Shown: positions 8,472-16,321 of the stretch, in pieces
Numbering within the stretch: the first letter of the stretch is position 1
How the letters are laid out: every line of letters begins with the position of its first letter
From: Hanstruepera marina
GTDB lineage: Bacteria; Bacteroidota; Bacteroidia; Flavobacteriales; Flavobacteriaceae
NCBI RefSeq assembly: GCF_019880635.1
Contig: NZ_JAINVX010000004.1
Location: forward strand, 124,001-188,000
Length of the DNA: 64,000 nucleotides
Reading direction: 5' to 3'
Position numbers and translations under genes: made by a program
The notes under the pieces: model-generated
What the model saw: only the letters and a program-made list of their open reading frames with translations
Database searches by the model: none
What the model was told of the DNA's origin: nothing

Positions 8472-9794
8472 ATGAAAAAAATACTTTTAATCTTTTTACT
8501 GTCAATTCTACAATTTTCGGTGTTAGCTCAAGAATCTGAAGTGATTCTTTTTAAGAATGTCAATATTTTTGATGGAACCACAAATAAATTAATAAAAAAT
8601 CTAGATGTACTTGTTGAGGATAATTTAATTAAAGAAATTGGATCAAATTTGTCAAGTAGTACAGCAAAAATAATTGAATGTGAAGGAAAAACATTGATGC
8701 CTGGATTAATCGAAGGGCATTCACATTTAGCGCTATCGGGTGTTACTTTTGGTGATATTTTGTTTCAAGAAAATGAATACACAACAATACAATCTACACT
8801 AATAGCACGTGATATGCTTATGAATGGAGTCACAACAACACGTGACATGACTGGCCCTGTGTTTGGCTTGAAACGCGCTATTGATGAGGGCATCATTCCT
8901 GGTCCAAGAATTTACGCTTCTGGAGCTATGATTTCCCAAACAAGTGGTCATGGTGACTTTCGTTTTCCTGCTCAACAAAACCCTAATTTAGGAGGACCTA
9001 TACCAATACCTGATATGAAAGGATTTGGTGTTCAGGCAGATGGAGTTCCAATGGTACTAGCAGCAGTAAGAGAGCAATTACGTTTGGGCGCTTCACAAGT
9101 TAAATTGGCTATTGGTGGCTCCGTAAGTGGCCCGAATGACCCTATAGATACTACACAATTTACATTGGCTGAAATTGAAGCAGCTACTGCTGCAGCAGCT
9201 AATTGGGGGACTTATGTTACTGTACATGGATATACTAGTCGTGCAGTGAATCAAGCCATAGATGCTGGTATAAAATGTGTAGAACATGGACAACTTTTGG
9301 ACAAGGCAACCCTAGAAAGAATGGCCAAAGAAGGAATTTGGTTAAGTATACAACCATTTACTGAATGCCATGAAGATGGCCTCACGGAAGCGCAAAATGA
9401 AAAGCAAGCTGTTGTTTGTGAGGGAACTGGAAAAGTATATCAGTGGATCAAAGAAATACCTAATTTAAAAGTAGTACATGGAACAGATATTTTTATTAGC
9501 CCTGGTCCAGGAATAGGTGTAAGCGAACAAGTTGAGCAAATGGAACGGCTCTTGGATTGGTTTAGTCCATATGAAATCCTTAAAATGTCTACAGGAAATT
9601 TTACAGACCTTTTAAATTTGTCTGGTCCTCGTAATCCTTATCCTGGGGATTTAGGTGTTATTAAAGAAGGTGCTTTAGCCGATATTTTAATTGTTGAAGG
9701 CAATCCGCTGGATGACATTAAAGCAGTTACCAATAGGGATAATATAAAAATAATCATGAAAGACGGTAAAATTTATAAAAACACATTAAAATGA
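8472..9794 (+). CDS. Exported amidohydrolase-superfamily metallohydrolase
   Basis: 440 residues with a signal peptide (1-19, ending VLAQ), so periplasmic or surface. The TIM-barrel metal site is visible: H83 and H85 (GHSH), K211 in QVKLAIGG as the likely bridging carbamylated Lys, H252 (TVHGYT), H272 (VEHGQ) and D339 (HGTDIF). This subgroup resembles Xaa-Pro dipeptidase or imidazolonepropionase-like amidohydrolases. The substrate is probably a peptide or cyclic amide, but this is not certain. The C-terminal beta-sandwich closes with EGALADILIVEGNPLDDI and MKDGKIYKN. The stop overlaps the next start (ATGA). It is the first gene of a four-gene segment ending at the attC-like site at 11848. Confidence 0.85.
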   Translation: MKKILLIFLLSILQFSVLAQESEVILFKNVNIFDGTTNKLIKNLDVLVEDNLIKEIGSNLSSSTAKIIECEGKTLMPGLIEGHSHLALSGVTFGDILFQENEYTTIQSTLIARDMLMNGVTTTRDMTGPVFGLKRAIDEGIIPGPRIYASGAMISQTSGHGDFRFPAQQNPNLGGPIPIPDMKGFGVQADGVPMVLAAVREQLRLGASQVKLAIGGSVSGPNDPIDTTQFTLAEIEAATAAAANWGTYVTVHGYTSRAVNQAIDAGIKCVEHGQLLDKATLERMAKEGIWLSIQPFTECHEDGLTEAQNEKQAVVCEGTGKVYQWIKEIPNLKVVHGTDIFISPGPGIGVSEQVEQMERLLDWFSPYEILKMSTGNFTDLLNLSGPRNPYPGDLGVIKEGALADILIVEGNPLDDIKAVTNRDNIKIIMKDGKIYKNTLK

Positions 9795-10030
9795 ATCATG
9801 TAAAAGAAGTACTCAAAAAGAGAGGACGATTGCAAGAGGGTGCTGTTGCAGATATAACGATATTTAATCCCGAATCAGTTACAGATAATGCAATTGCCAA
9901 AATTGGAGAAAACTCTTTACCGTCAACAGGAATCCCTTATGTTATAGTAAATGAAAAAGTTGTAGTTGACGATTCTAAAATTCAACGAATTCCTGCTGGA
10001 GTAGCCATCAGAAACACTTCAACTGATTAA
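9791..10030 (+). pseudogene. C-terminal remnant of an N-acyl-D-amino-acid deacylase
   Basis: 79 residues that match only the extreme C-terminus of D-aminoacylase-type amidohydrolases: a GRLQEGAVADITIFNPE segment, then SLPSTGIPYVIVNEKVVVDD. These normally follow a catalytic barrel of about 400 residues, which is absent. The upstream gene has its own complete C-terminus of a different subgroup, so this is a separate fragment and not a frameshifted tail. The ATGA overlap makes translation likely, but there is no active site. It is probably a fusion or deletion scar within the cassette. Confidence 0.65.
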
Positions 10031-10036
10031 TAAATT

Positions 10037-11353
10037 ATGATATCAAAAAAATATAAAATGGACAGGTTTTTAAAACAAGGAGCTTTTCTTTTATTGCTAT
10101 TAGGAGCTTCATCGGTTATTGCGCAAGAAAACATCAAGTCTACCGATACTATTGCTTCAGGCATACAAGGCTCTATCAATCCTTTAACTGACAATACAGC
10201 AGTCTTAACAGGAATAGAATTACTTGATGAGAGTTTTCCTAATTCAATACCATTATTTGGATCTGACGTACGTATGAAAATTGGCGGCTATGTAAAGGCC
10301 GATTTCATACATGACCTTGATTATGTGGGTGATCGCTATGAATTTGAGTTAGGAAGTATTGCCGTTGAAGGCAGTCCAGAACGTGAACTTGGTGGAATAA
10401 CAACCTTTCACGTAAAGCAAACAAGGTTAAATTTTGATTTCCGATCAAAGGCAAAATGGAAAAATGGCAAGGAATTTCCTATGCAAGTGTTTCTTGAAAT
10501 GGACTGGTTCTTTGATTCAGATGACTTAAAACTAGTTCCAAGAATGCGCCATGCCTATGGTGTGATTGGACGATTATTGATTGGTCGAACTTGGACCAAT
10601 TCTGGAGACTTGGCTACTTTGCCTGGAACAATCGATTTTTCTGGTGGCGATGCTCTCTATGGAGGAAGAGTATCACAGATACGTTGGCAAGATTCTTTTG
10701 GAAAGAACTTTACCTATGCTATTGCCTTGGAAGAAGCTGGCGGACAAATAGACAACCCAAATGCATTAGACGGAGCTTTTAGAGCTCAATATCCTAATCT
10801 TGCAGGTAATGTTAAATACAAAACAGAAAATGGATCTTCCTTCCAACTTGGTTTTGATCTTTTTACTTTGAATTGGAAAGGATCAACAACCACACCAAAT
10901 GTTACTGAAACTGGCTATGCAATTACAGGCACTGGGCGATTTGCATTTAAACTTTCACATTATAAGGATGCATTTATGTATGGAGCTGGATATGGAAAAG
11001 GTCAAGCTCATAGAATTATAGCATTGTCTTGGGATGGTAAAGCATCAGGAGTTATTACTGAGAACGGTTTAGATCTTTCACCATCATGGTTTGCTTATGC
11101 AGGTTTCAATCATTATTGGAGTAAAAGTTTGAATTCTACAGTGTCTACAGCTTGGGCTGGCACAGAATTATCTGAAGACCAACTTGATAATACAATTCAA
11201 AAAGCTGGTTCTGTTCATGCTAATCTTATTTGGTTTCCATATCCAAGAATTTCAACAGGAATAGAATACATGTGGGGAGTTCGGGAGAATAAAAATGGCA
11301 TTGAAGGCACTGCCAATAGAATACAATTTATGGCAAAGTATAAATTTAATTAA
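10037..11353 (+). CDS. DcaP-like outer-membrane porin
   Basis: 438 residues. A signal peptide (about 10-30, ending VIAQ) is followed by a short helical or linker region and then a porin barrel opening with MKIGGYVKADFIHDLDY, the start typical of DcaP-type trimeric porins. Alternating aromatic/hydrophobic strands run to a C-terminal strand ending KYKFN. The product would sit in the outer membrane and take up anionic small solutes, probably the substrate or product of the amidohydrolase upstream. The start at 10037 gives a long n-region; the internal Met (MDRFLKQG) is an alternative. The gap to the fragment upstream is 6 nt. Confidence 0.75.
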   Translation: MISKKYKMDRFLKQGAFLLLLLGASSVIAQENIKSTDTIASGIQGSINPLTDNTAVLTGIELLDESFPNSIPLFGSDVRMKIGGYVKADFIHDLDYVGDRYEFELGSIAVEGSPERELGGITTFHVKQTRLNFDFRSKAKWKNGKEFPMQVFLEMDWFFDSDDLKLVPRMRHAYGVIGRLLIGRTWTNSGDLATLPGTIDFSGGDALYGGRVSQIRWQDSFGKNFTYAIALEEAGGQIDNPNALDGAFRAQYPNLAGNVKYKTENGSSFQLGFDLFTLNWKGSTTTPNVTETGYAITGTGRFAFKLSHYKDAFMYGAGYGKGQAHRIIALSWDGKASGVITENGLDLSPSWFAYAGFNHYWSKSLNSTVSTAWAGTELSEDQLDNTIQKAGSVHANLIWFPYPRISTGIEYMWGVRENKNGIEGTANRIQFMAKYKFN

Positions 11354-11394
11354 AGTTTTTTTAATTAAAATAAATAAAGGGATTGTAATTAATT

Positions 11395-11832
11395 ATGACT
11401 ACAGAAAAAATCCTAAAAAAGAACTACACAAATAAAAAAATCAAAAATACTAGAAGGATAAATATGTTATTTATTGCTTTGATGTCAATAATTGTACTTT
11501 ATGATTCATTTATTTATGCCCTACCTTTTTATTACATAGTCTTTTTTTTCTTTGGGGTGTTCATTGGTCATTTTGTTTCTTATACAGAAACAATACTAGT
11601 TTTGGAAAATGAGAATATAATGACTCTAAAAGTGAATAGGTTAGGTATTGTCATTAAAGTTCTTTTATTAATATTAAGATTTTATATTGGAAAAATAATT
11701 TTGCTTAAATTATCTGTAGTTTGGATTACAGATGCTCTGTATTTGTTTTTTATAGGTATTTATTTCTCTAAACTCAAAGGTCTTAGCAAACAAATTAATG
11801 AACAATTTTTCAAATTTTTGTATAAGAATTAG
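11395..11832 (+). CDS. Small multi-pass membrane protein, unknown
   Basis: 145 residues, strongly hydrophobic, with about four membrane segments (about 24-41, 42-62, 80-100, 105-125) and a Lys/Asn-rich N-terminus and tail. I do not recognise a family. It is the last gene before the attC-like site at 11848 and lies 41 nt after the porin gene, so it may belong to the same transcript. It is AT-rich even for this genome. Confidence 0.6.
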   Translation: MTTEKILKKNYTNKKIKNTRRINMLFIALMSIIVLYDSFIYALPFYYIVFFFFGVFIGHFVSYTETILVLENENIMTLKVNRLGIVIKVLLLILRFYIGKIILLKLSVVWITDALYLFFIGIYFSKLKGLSKQINEQFFKFLYKN

Positions 11833-11847
11833 AAAATAAAAATAACG

Positions 11848-11987
11848 AAAGCACAACAATGGCTATAAGTAATTGCTTGAGATTGGTAAGTGCCAATCGG
11901 AATATTCTCCGAATATTCCTCACTCTGTGTCTTTTTGCTAACTTTAGTACTTTAAGCAACTACCCATAGCCTAACCGTTGTAGGTAA
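11848..11987. repeat. attC-like palindromic site S3
   Basis: The left arm AAAGCACAAC (11848-11857) is followed by AAT and GGCTAT. The right part has CATAGC, a 5-nt spacer and then GTTGTAGGT (11977-11985). An inner stem TTGCTT/AAGCAA encloses small hairpins (ATTGG...CCAAT and AATATTC...GAATATT). The left arm pairs with the right arm of the previous site, and the right arm pairs with the left arm of the next site. The gap 11833-12155 is filled mainly by this element; the 150 nt after it show no further structure. Confidence 0.7.
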
Positions 11988-12155
11988 TTGAAACGAGCTA
12001 TACCAATAAATTAATAGTTGCCTAACTTATTGCGCCTTATGCAAAAAATGCTTCCACTTATTAATTTATAGTAAGCAACAAACAGCATATAATCCACATA
12101 AGTCTTTTTTGATGACATAAGAATTAAAGTTAACTTCGAAAAAACAATCATTACT

Positions 12156-12308
12156 ATGAGTTTAATATTTCTGACATACGGAATTTCATTTTTCATGCTT
12201 TTTAAGAAAGATAAAAAAAAGGCGTATTTCTTCTTCATCGTATCTATAAGTGCTAGTTTATGCATGTTTTTTTACCACTCAAATTCTTCACTTAATTTAA
12301 ACTTTTAA
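12156..12308 (+). CDS. Small membrane protein paired with DsbB (DUF5993-like)
   Basis: 50 residues (MSLIFLTYGI ... SLNLNF). Two hydrophobic segments are separated by a KKDKKK turn. It ends 4 nt before the dsbB start. Its size, topology and position directly before a DsbB gene match what I remember as DUF5993, a small membrane protein found next to dsbB. Tight coupling to dsbB is the main evidence that it is real. Confidence 0.6.
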   Translation: MSLIFLTYGISFFMLFKKDKKKAYFFFIVSISASLCMFFYHSNSSLNLNF

Positions 12309-12312
12309 GTCT

Positions 12313-12840
12313 ATGAAACTCTTGAAATATTTGAATAGTGCATGTATCCTTGTTGTATGTAGTATTTTAATCGGAGCATTTTATTTTCAATTTGGACTCA
12401 ATGAAGCCCCTTGTCCATTATGTCTTTTGCAACGCATGGCTATGATAGGTGTAATTTTCGGGCTTTCATTAAATATTTTCTTTGGGTTTGACGCAAAACA
12501 TTTTGGCGTGGTAATTATTTCAGCTATTGTGGGTGCAATATTTTCAGGAAGGCAGGTATTATTACATATTAACACAATAGATGGCGATATTGGCTATGGG
12601 ACACCTTTTTTTGGAATGCATTTATATACTTGGGGTGTACTTATTTTTATAACGAGTATTTTAGGTTCTGCCTTATTTCTATTTTTTAATGATAGGTTTA
12701 AAACAGGAGCTTCACATATGATTCTAAATTTTGAAAAATATGTGGTATTTCTGGCTACTTTACTTGTTTTGGTAAATGTGATTGCTACATTTTTCGAATG
12801 TCAATTAGGTCCTTGTTGTGATAACGGGCCATGCAAATAA
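12313..12840 (+). CDS. dsbB: Disulfide bond formation protein B
   Basis: 175-residue inner-membrane protein of the DsbB family, which passes electrons from periplasmic thiol oxidases to quinone. The first redox pair is C34-P-L-C37 in the first periplasmic loop, followed by the characteristic LLQRM. Four to five membrane segments are visible. The long second periplasmic loop contains HINTIDGDIGYGTPFFG and no Cys pair. A Cys-rich C-terminus (ECQLGPCCDNGPCK) may supply the second redox pair, an unusual arrangement compared with enterobacterial DsbB. No DsbA-like partner is in the window. The neighbours are exported proteins. Confidence 0.85.
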   Translation: MKLLKYLNSACILVVCSILIGAFYFQFGLNEAPCPLCLLQRMAMIGVIFGLSLNIFFGFDAKHFGVVIISAIVGAIFSGRQVLLHINTIDGDIGYGTPFFGMHLYTWGVLIFITSILGSALFLFFNDRFKTGASHMILNFEKYVVFLATLLVLVNVIATFFECQLGPCCDNGPCK

Positions 12841-13077
12841 TTTTTTTATTAATATTAATGCGTAAGAGCATTAATTAGTAGATATAAATTGCTGTTTTCT
12901 AAAAAGTTGTAAGACCACAACTATATTTTTTGAAAAAACTAAATTTATGTACCAATTGTTTTAGGTAATTATGACCCATCCTTATTACAGGCTGCATGAA
13001 ACAACAATTAAAATTTTTATTATATTTTTGGCTAATTATAATTCTGTAAGAATTAATCAAAGTAATTTAAAAAAATC

Positions 13078-13827
13078 ATGATAAAATTATATCTAGCGAT
13101 AATCCTAGTTTGTATAACATGTAATATTAACTCACAGTCCAAATTAAGTAAAGAGAATTCAGAAAAGTGGGAGTTGAATTTAACACCATATATTTGGACA
13201 GTTGGTATGAAAGGTGACATTATAGTTAATAACATAGATGCACCATTGAATTTGCCGTTTTCTGATGCTGTAGAGAATTTTACAATTGGAGGTATGTTCC
13301 ATGCAGAAGCTAAAAAAGGTAAGTGGTCAGTTATGACAGATATATTTTATGCAAAATTAAATCAAAATGAATTCCCTATCCAAGAGTTAGAATCTCTTAA
13401 TACAGAAATAACTGTAACACAAACAATGATTGAATTAGGCGGTGGATATACTTTTGCAGAACTCAAAACACTAAAATTTGATGTTCTTTTTGGTGCCAGA
13501 TATTTTGATCTCGATATGGAAATCAGTGCCGATAATATTTCATCAATTGCAATTGATGAAAATTTTATTGATCCATTTATAGGATTGCGCATTATGAATT
13601 ATTGGAACAAATTCTTTATTCAAGGTCGGATCGACGTAGGAGGCTTTGGAGTTGGGTCTGAAGTTAGTTACAAATTCAATGGTATGCTTGGATATCAATT
13701 CACAAAATTATTCCAACTAAGTTTAGGCTATCAAGTTTACAATCCGAGATATGAAAATAAGAGTCAAGACTTAATTTATGATTTAGCATCTCAAGGATTT
13801 ATTTTAGGAGGTAATTTTAGATTATAA
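13078..13827 (+). CDS. Outer-membrane beta-barrel protein
   Basis: 249 residues. The signal peptide ends near residue 20 (NINSQS). Barrel strands start with WELNLTPYIWTVGMKGDI and continue through amphipathic repeats to a final strand ending GGNFRL with the usual aromatic near the C-terminus. The N-terminal motif resembles small 'TPYLW..G..G' outer-membrane proteins seen near hydrolases. The 237-nt gap before it contains a TTAATGC/GCATTAA hairpin near 12850 and a TATTTTTG (13023-13030) that may be a -7 promoter element. It precedes the choloylglycine hydrolase gene by 48 nt, so the two could be co-expressed. The ligand is unknown. Confidence 0.7.
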   Translation: MIKLYLAIILVCITCNINSQSKLSKENSEKWELNLTPYIWTVGMKGDIIVNNIDAPLNLPFSDAVENFTIGGMFHAEAKKGKWSVMTDIFYAKLNQNEFPIQELESLNTEITVTQTMIELGGGYTFAELKTLKFDVLFGARYFDLDMEISADNISSIAIDENFIDPFIGLRIMNYWNKFFIQGRIDVGGFGVGSEVSYKFNGMLGYQFTKLFQLSLGYQVYNPRYENKSQDLIYDLASQGFILGGNFRL

Positions 13828-13875
13828 CTAAATTAAAAACTATCAATTAAGCTCAAATTATTTAAAAATTAACAA

Positions 13876-14985
13876 ATGAAAAACTCAAATACTTTATCCC
13901 TAATAATTATTTTCATTCTCACGATAAATATGCCAGTACTTGCTTGTACTGGAATTACATTATGCTCTCAAGATGGAGGTATCGTTGTTGGTAGAACAGT
14001 AGAATGGGCTTTAAGCAACGCACATCTTAATGATATTTTAGTAGTCCCAAGAAATAAAAAATTCAGAGGTTTACCGCAAGAAAGTCTTCAATGTAAAGAA
14101 TGGACAGGTAAATATGGGTTTATAACAATGACTGCTTATGGCCAAGATTTTGGACCAGATGGATTAAATGAGAATGGTCTCTATGTTGGTGTATATTATT
14201 TGCCTAATTATACAGACTATGCCGAATATTCTGTTGAAGATGCTAAAAAATCCCTAAGTTTAGGAGGATTGATGCAATGGGTACTGTCTTCCTTTAAAAA
14301 TGTTGATGAGGTAATGGAAAATCTTGACGACATTAAAGTGGTTCAGTTTGATAGCAAAGAATATGGAGGAGCGCCAATGCCATTTCATATGAAAATAGCG
14401 GATGATAGCGGAAATAGTAAAATAATTGAAATCGTCAATAATGGAGAAATCAAAGTATATGATCCCTTTTTAGGTGTTATTACTAATGCTCCTACTTACG
14501 ATTGGCATATAACAAACTTAAGTAATTACCTTAATCTTTCAACCTCACCTAACCAAGCAAAAACTTTAGATAATTTTAAAATACAAAATTTTGGAGGAGG
14601 ATCTGGTTTAATTGGATTACCTGGTGACTACACATCACCTTCTAGATTCGTTAAAGCGGTAGCATTAACGGCTACCTGTAGACCTTTAAAAACAAGTACT
14701 GATGCCGTTTTTGAATCGTTTAGAATATTGGATAATTTTAATATTCCAATTGGAGTTCATGTGCCTGCTGAAAAAATCCCTGAGAATATGGAGAGTGTAA
14801 CCCAAATCACAAGTTCTTCTGATTTAAAAAACAGAATATATTATTTTCACACAATGGGAAACAGAAATATTCGGAAGATTGAATTAAATAAAATTGATTT
14901 CGCAACAGTTAAAGAATCATTAATTAAAGATAACTTTGGTAATAATCAAGAAATAATAGACGTAACACCAATCAATAAAAAATAA
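13876..14985 (+). CDS. Choloylglycine hydrolase-family Ntn hydrolase (exported)
   Basis: 369 residues. The signal peptide 1-23 is cleaved before C24 (VLA|CTGITL), which would become the N-terminal nucleophile. R40 in GRTVEW matches the conserved Arg of bile-salt hydrolase or penicillin V acylase, and TNAPTYDWH supplies the conserved Asn region (about residue 213). These enzymes hydrolyse linear amides such as penicillin V, N-acyl homoserine lactones or conjugated bile salts. For an apparently marine, periplasmic version, acyl-amide or signal hydrolysis is more plausible than bile acids (inference). Its stop abuts the attC-like site at 14986. With the small membrane protein, dsbB and the barrel protein it forms one 3-kb cassette-like segment. 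Confidence 0.88.
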   Translation: MKNSNTLSLIIIFILTINMPVLACTGITLCSQDGGIVVGRTVEWALSNAHLNDILVVPRNKKFRGLPQESLQCKEWTGKYGFITMTAYGQDFGPDGLNENGLYVGVYYLPNYTDYAEYSVEDAKKSLSLGGLMQWVLSSFKNVDEVMENLDDIKVVQFDSKEYGGAPMPFHMKIADDSGNSKIIEIVNNGEIKVYDPFLGVITNAPTYDWHITNLSNYLNLSTSPNQAKTLDNFKIQNFGGGSGLIGLPGDYTSPSRFVKAVALTATCRPLKTSTDAVFESFRILDNFNIPIGVHVPAEKIPENMESVTQITSSSDLKNRIYYFHTMGNRNIRKIELNKIDFATVKESLIKDNFGNNQEIIDVTPINKK

Positions 14986-15121
14986 CTACCTACAGCAATG
15001 GCTATAAATAATTGCTTGTTCTCGCTTACTTCTGAAAATCCTCGGGGATTTTCAGTTTGGTGTGTACTTGCAAAGTTAAGTGCTATCCCACGCAACTACT
15101 CATAGCCCAACCGTTGTGGGC
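14986..15121. repeat. attC-like palindromic site S4
   Basis: Left arm CTACCTACAGC (14986-14996), then AATGGCTAT, an inner TTGCTTG stem, a GAAAATCC/GGATTTTC hairpin, CATAGCCC and right arm GTTGTGGGC (15113-15121). The interior is closely similar to sites S7 and S8. The left arm matches the right arm of S3, and the right arm matches the left arm of S5. Confidence 0.7.
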
Positions 15122-15154
15122 AATTTAAACCAACTGTCAGAAGCTAAATACTGA

Positions 15155-15817
15155 ATGAACAAAATTTTATTAATACTACCCTTTTTTCTACTGACTATTT
15201 TAGGCTGTAAAGCACAGGATAAAGAACCATCTGATTTCATTCCAAAAGGGTATGCTGAATTTGAAAAATATTTTGGAGACCTAAATAAAGATGGATTGGA
15301 GGATTGTGTTCTTATAATCAAAAATACTGATACAACTAACATTGTCACAAATCGATTTGAAAAAGAAGTTGACAGAAATAGACGTGGAATTGTTGTCTTA
15401 TTCAAAAATGAGAAAGGTTATGAACTTGCCGATAAAAACTACAATTGCTTTTCGTCAGAAAATGAAGATGGTGGAGTTTATTTTCCACCAGAATTATGGA
15501 TTAAAATTGAAAACGAAAAACTTTATATCCATTACGGACACGGCAGGTATGGATATTGGGAATTTACCTTCCGATATCAAAACTCGAATTTTGAATTAAT
15601 TGGATATGATTCAAGTAGCAATCGTGGACCAATCACAATGACAGAAACAAGTATCAACTTCTTGATAAAAAGAAAATTAGTCAAAGAGAATACAAATGAA
15701 AATGCAGAAGGTGGAGATGAAATATTTAAGGAAACTTGGAATAAAATTAAAATAGAAAATCTAATCAAACTGTCTGAAATAAAAGACTTTGATGAATTAG
15801 ATATGTATAATTATTAA
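15155..15817 (+). CDS. Hypothetical lipoprotein
   Basis: 220 residues. A lipobox (ILGC, Cys at about 18) predicts a lipid-anchored envelope protein. The segment DLNKDGLEDCVLII looks like an EF-hand or FG-GAP style Asp-rich loop followed by a strand, seen in secreted proteins of this phylum. The body is mixed beta (YIHYGHGRYGYWEFTFRYQN) and the C-terminus is acidic. I do not recognise a named family. It is the only gene in the cassette bounded by sites S4 and S5, starting 42 nt after the first boundary, which is typical cassette geometry. Confidence 0.7.
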   Translation: MNKILLILPFFLLTILGCKAQDKEPSDFIPKGYAEFEKYFGDLNKDGLEDCVLIIKNTDTTNIVTNRFEKEVDRNRRGIVVLFKNEKGYELADKNYNCFSSENEDGGVYFPPELWIKIENEKLYIHYGHGRYGYWEFTFRYQNSNFELIGYDSSSNRGPITMTETSINFLIKRKLVKENTNENAEGGDEIFKETWNKIKIENLIKLSEIKDFDELDMYNY

Positions 15818-15824
15818 AAAAAAC

Positions 15825-15966
15825 TGCCCACAACAACGGCTATAGTTCATTACGGCTGAAATTCCTAATCGGAATTTCGAGCCTTTTTGCTAAATTTATG
15901 GTTACGGCGGAATGATACTCGCGTACCATTCCGTAACGAAACCATAGCCAAGACCGTTAGAGCACA
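15825..15966. repeat. attC-like palindromic site S5
   Basis: Left arm TGCCCACAAC (15825-15834), AAC, GGCTATAG, inner stem CATTACGGC / CCGTAACG, then CCATAGCC, a 6-nt spacer and right arm GTTAGAGCACA (15956-15966). The interior hairpins (GAAATTCC/GGAATTTC; CGGAATG/CATTCCG) differ from S4, S7 and S8. The left arm pairs with the right arm of S4, and the right arm pairs with TGTGCTCTAA at the left of S6. Confidence 0.7.
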
Positions 15967-16021
15967 TTCAGCTGAAGCTGACTTGTGTTGCTACGTTCTA
16001 CGAACTCCCACACCACAAGTA

Positions 16022-16308
16022 AATGTGCTCTAATGACCTGCTAAACCAAATTGCCCTCTAACAATCAGCCTAATACAGCTCCAGCTGACGGACTCAAGTC
16101 CTTAACGTGCCATAACAATAGCTAAAAGCAATTTGGATCGTCTTCTCTAACTCCCAATACAAATAAGTGACTTACACTATCAACTTCGTTGATCGGTAAG
16201 ACGAATAATGGCTATCGTGCTACCGCACGATTTAACGCTTCATTATTATTCACTTTTTGTATCTTCGTTTTCAAAGTCGAACTGCGTTTAGCAGGTCATT
16301 GTAGGTAA
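16022..16308. repeat. Atypical large palindromic site S6 with nested inverted repeats
   Basis: AATGTGCTCTAAT (left arm) leads into GACCTGCTAAAC (16035-16046), which pairs perfectly over 12 bp with GTTTAGCAGGTC (16286-16297). The site ends in ATTGTAGGTAATT. Nested inside are CCAAATTGC/GCAATTTGG, a TACAAA...AAGTGA arm with its complement, and a GTGC-TACC-GCAC hairpin. It is twice the size of the other sites and has a different core. The right arm matches the left arm of S7. Together with the 70-nt gene-less stretch before it, it explains the gap 15818-16321. Confidence 0.6.
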
Positions 16309-16321
16309 TTAAAGCAAAAAC

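Noticed and set aside
12011-12265. 84-codon minus-strand frame opposite the small DsbB-associated gene
   Set aside because: The plus-strand 50-residue frame fits known gene order with dsbB; the antisense frame has no recognisable feature.
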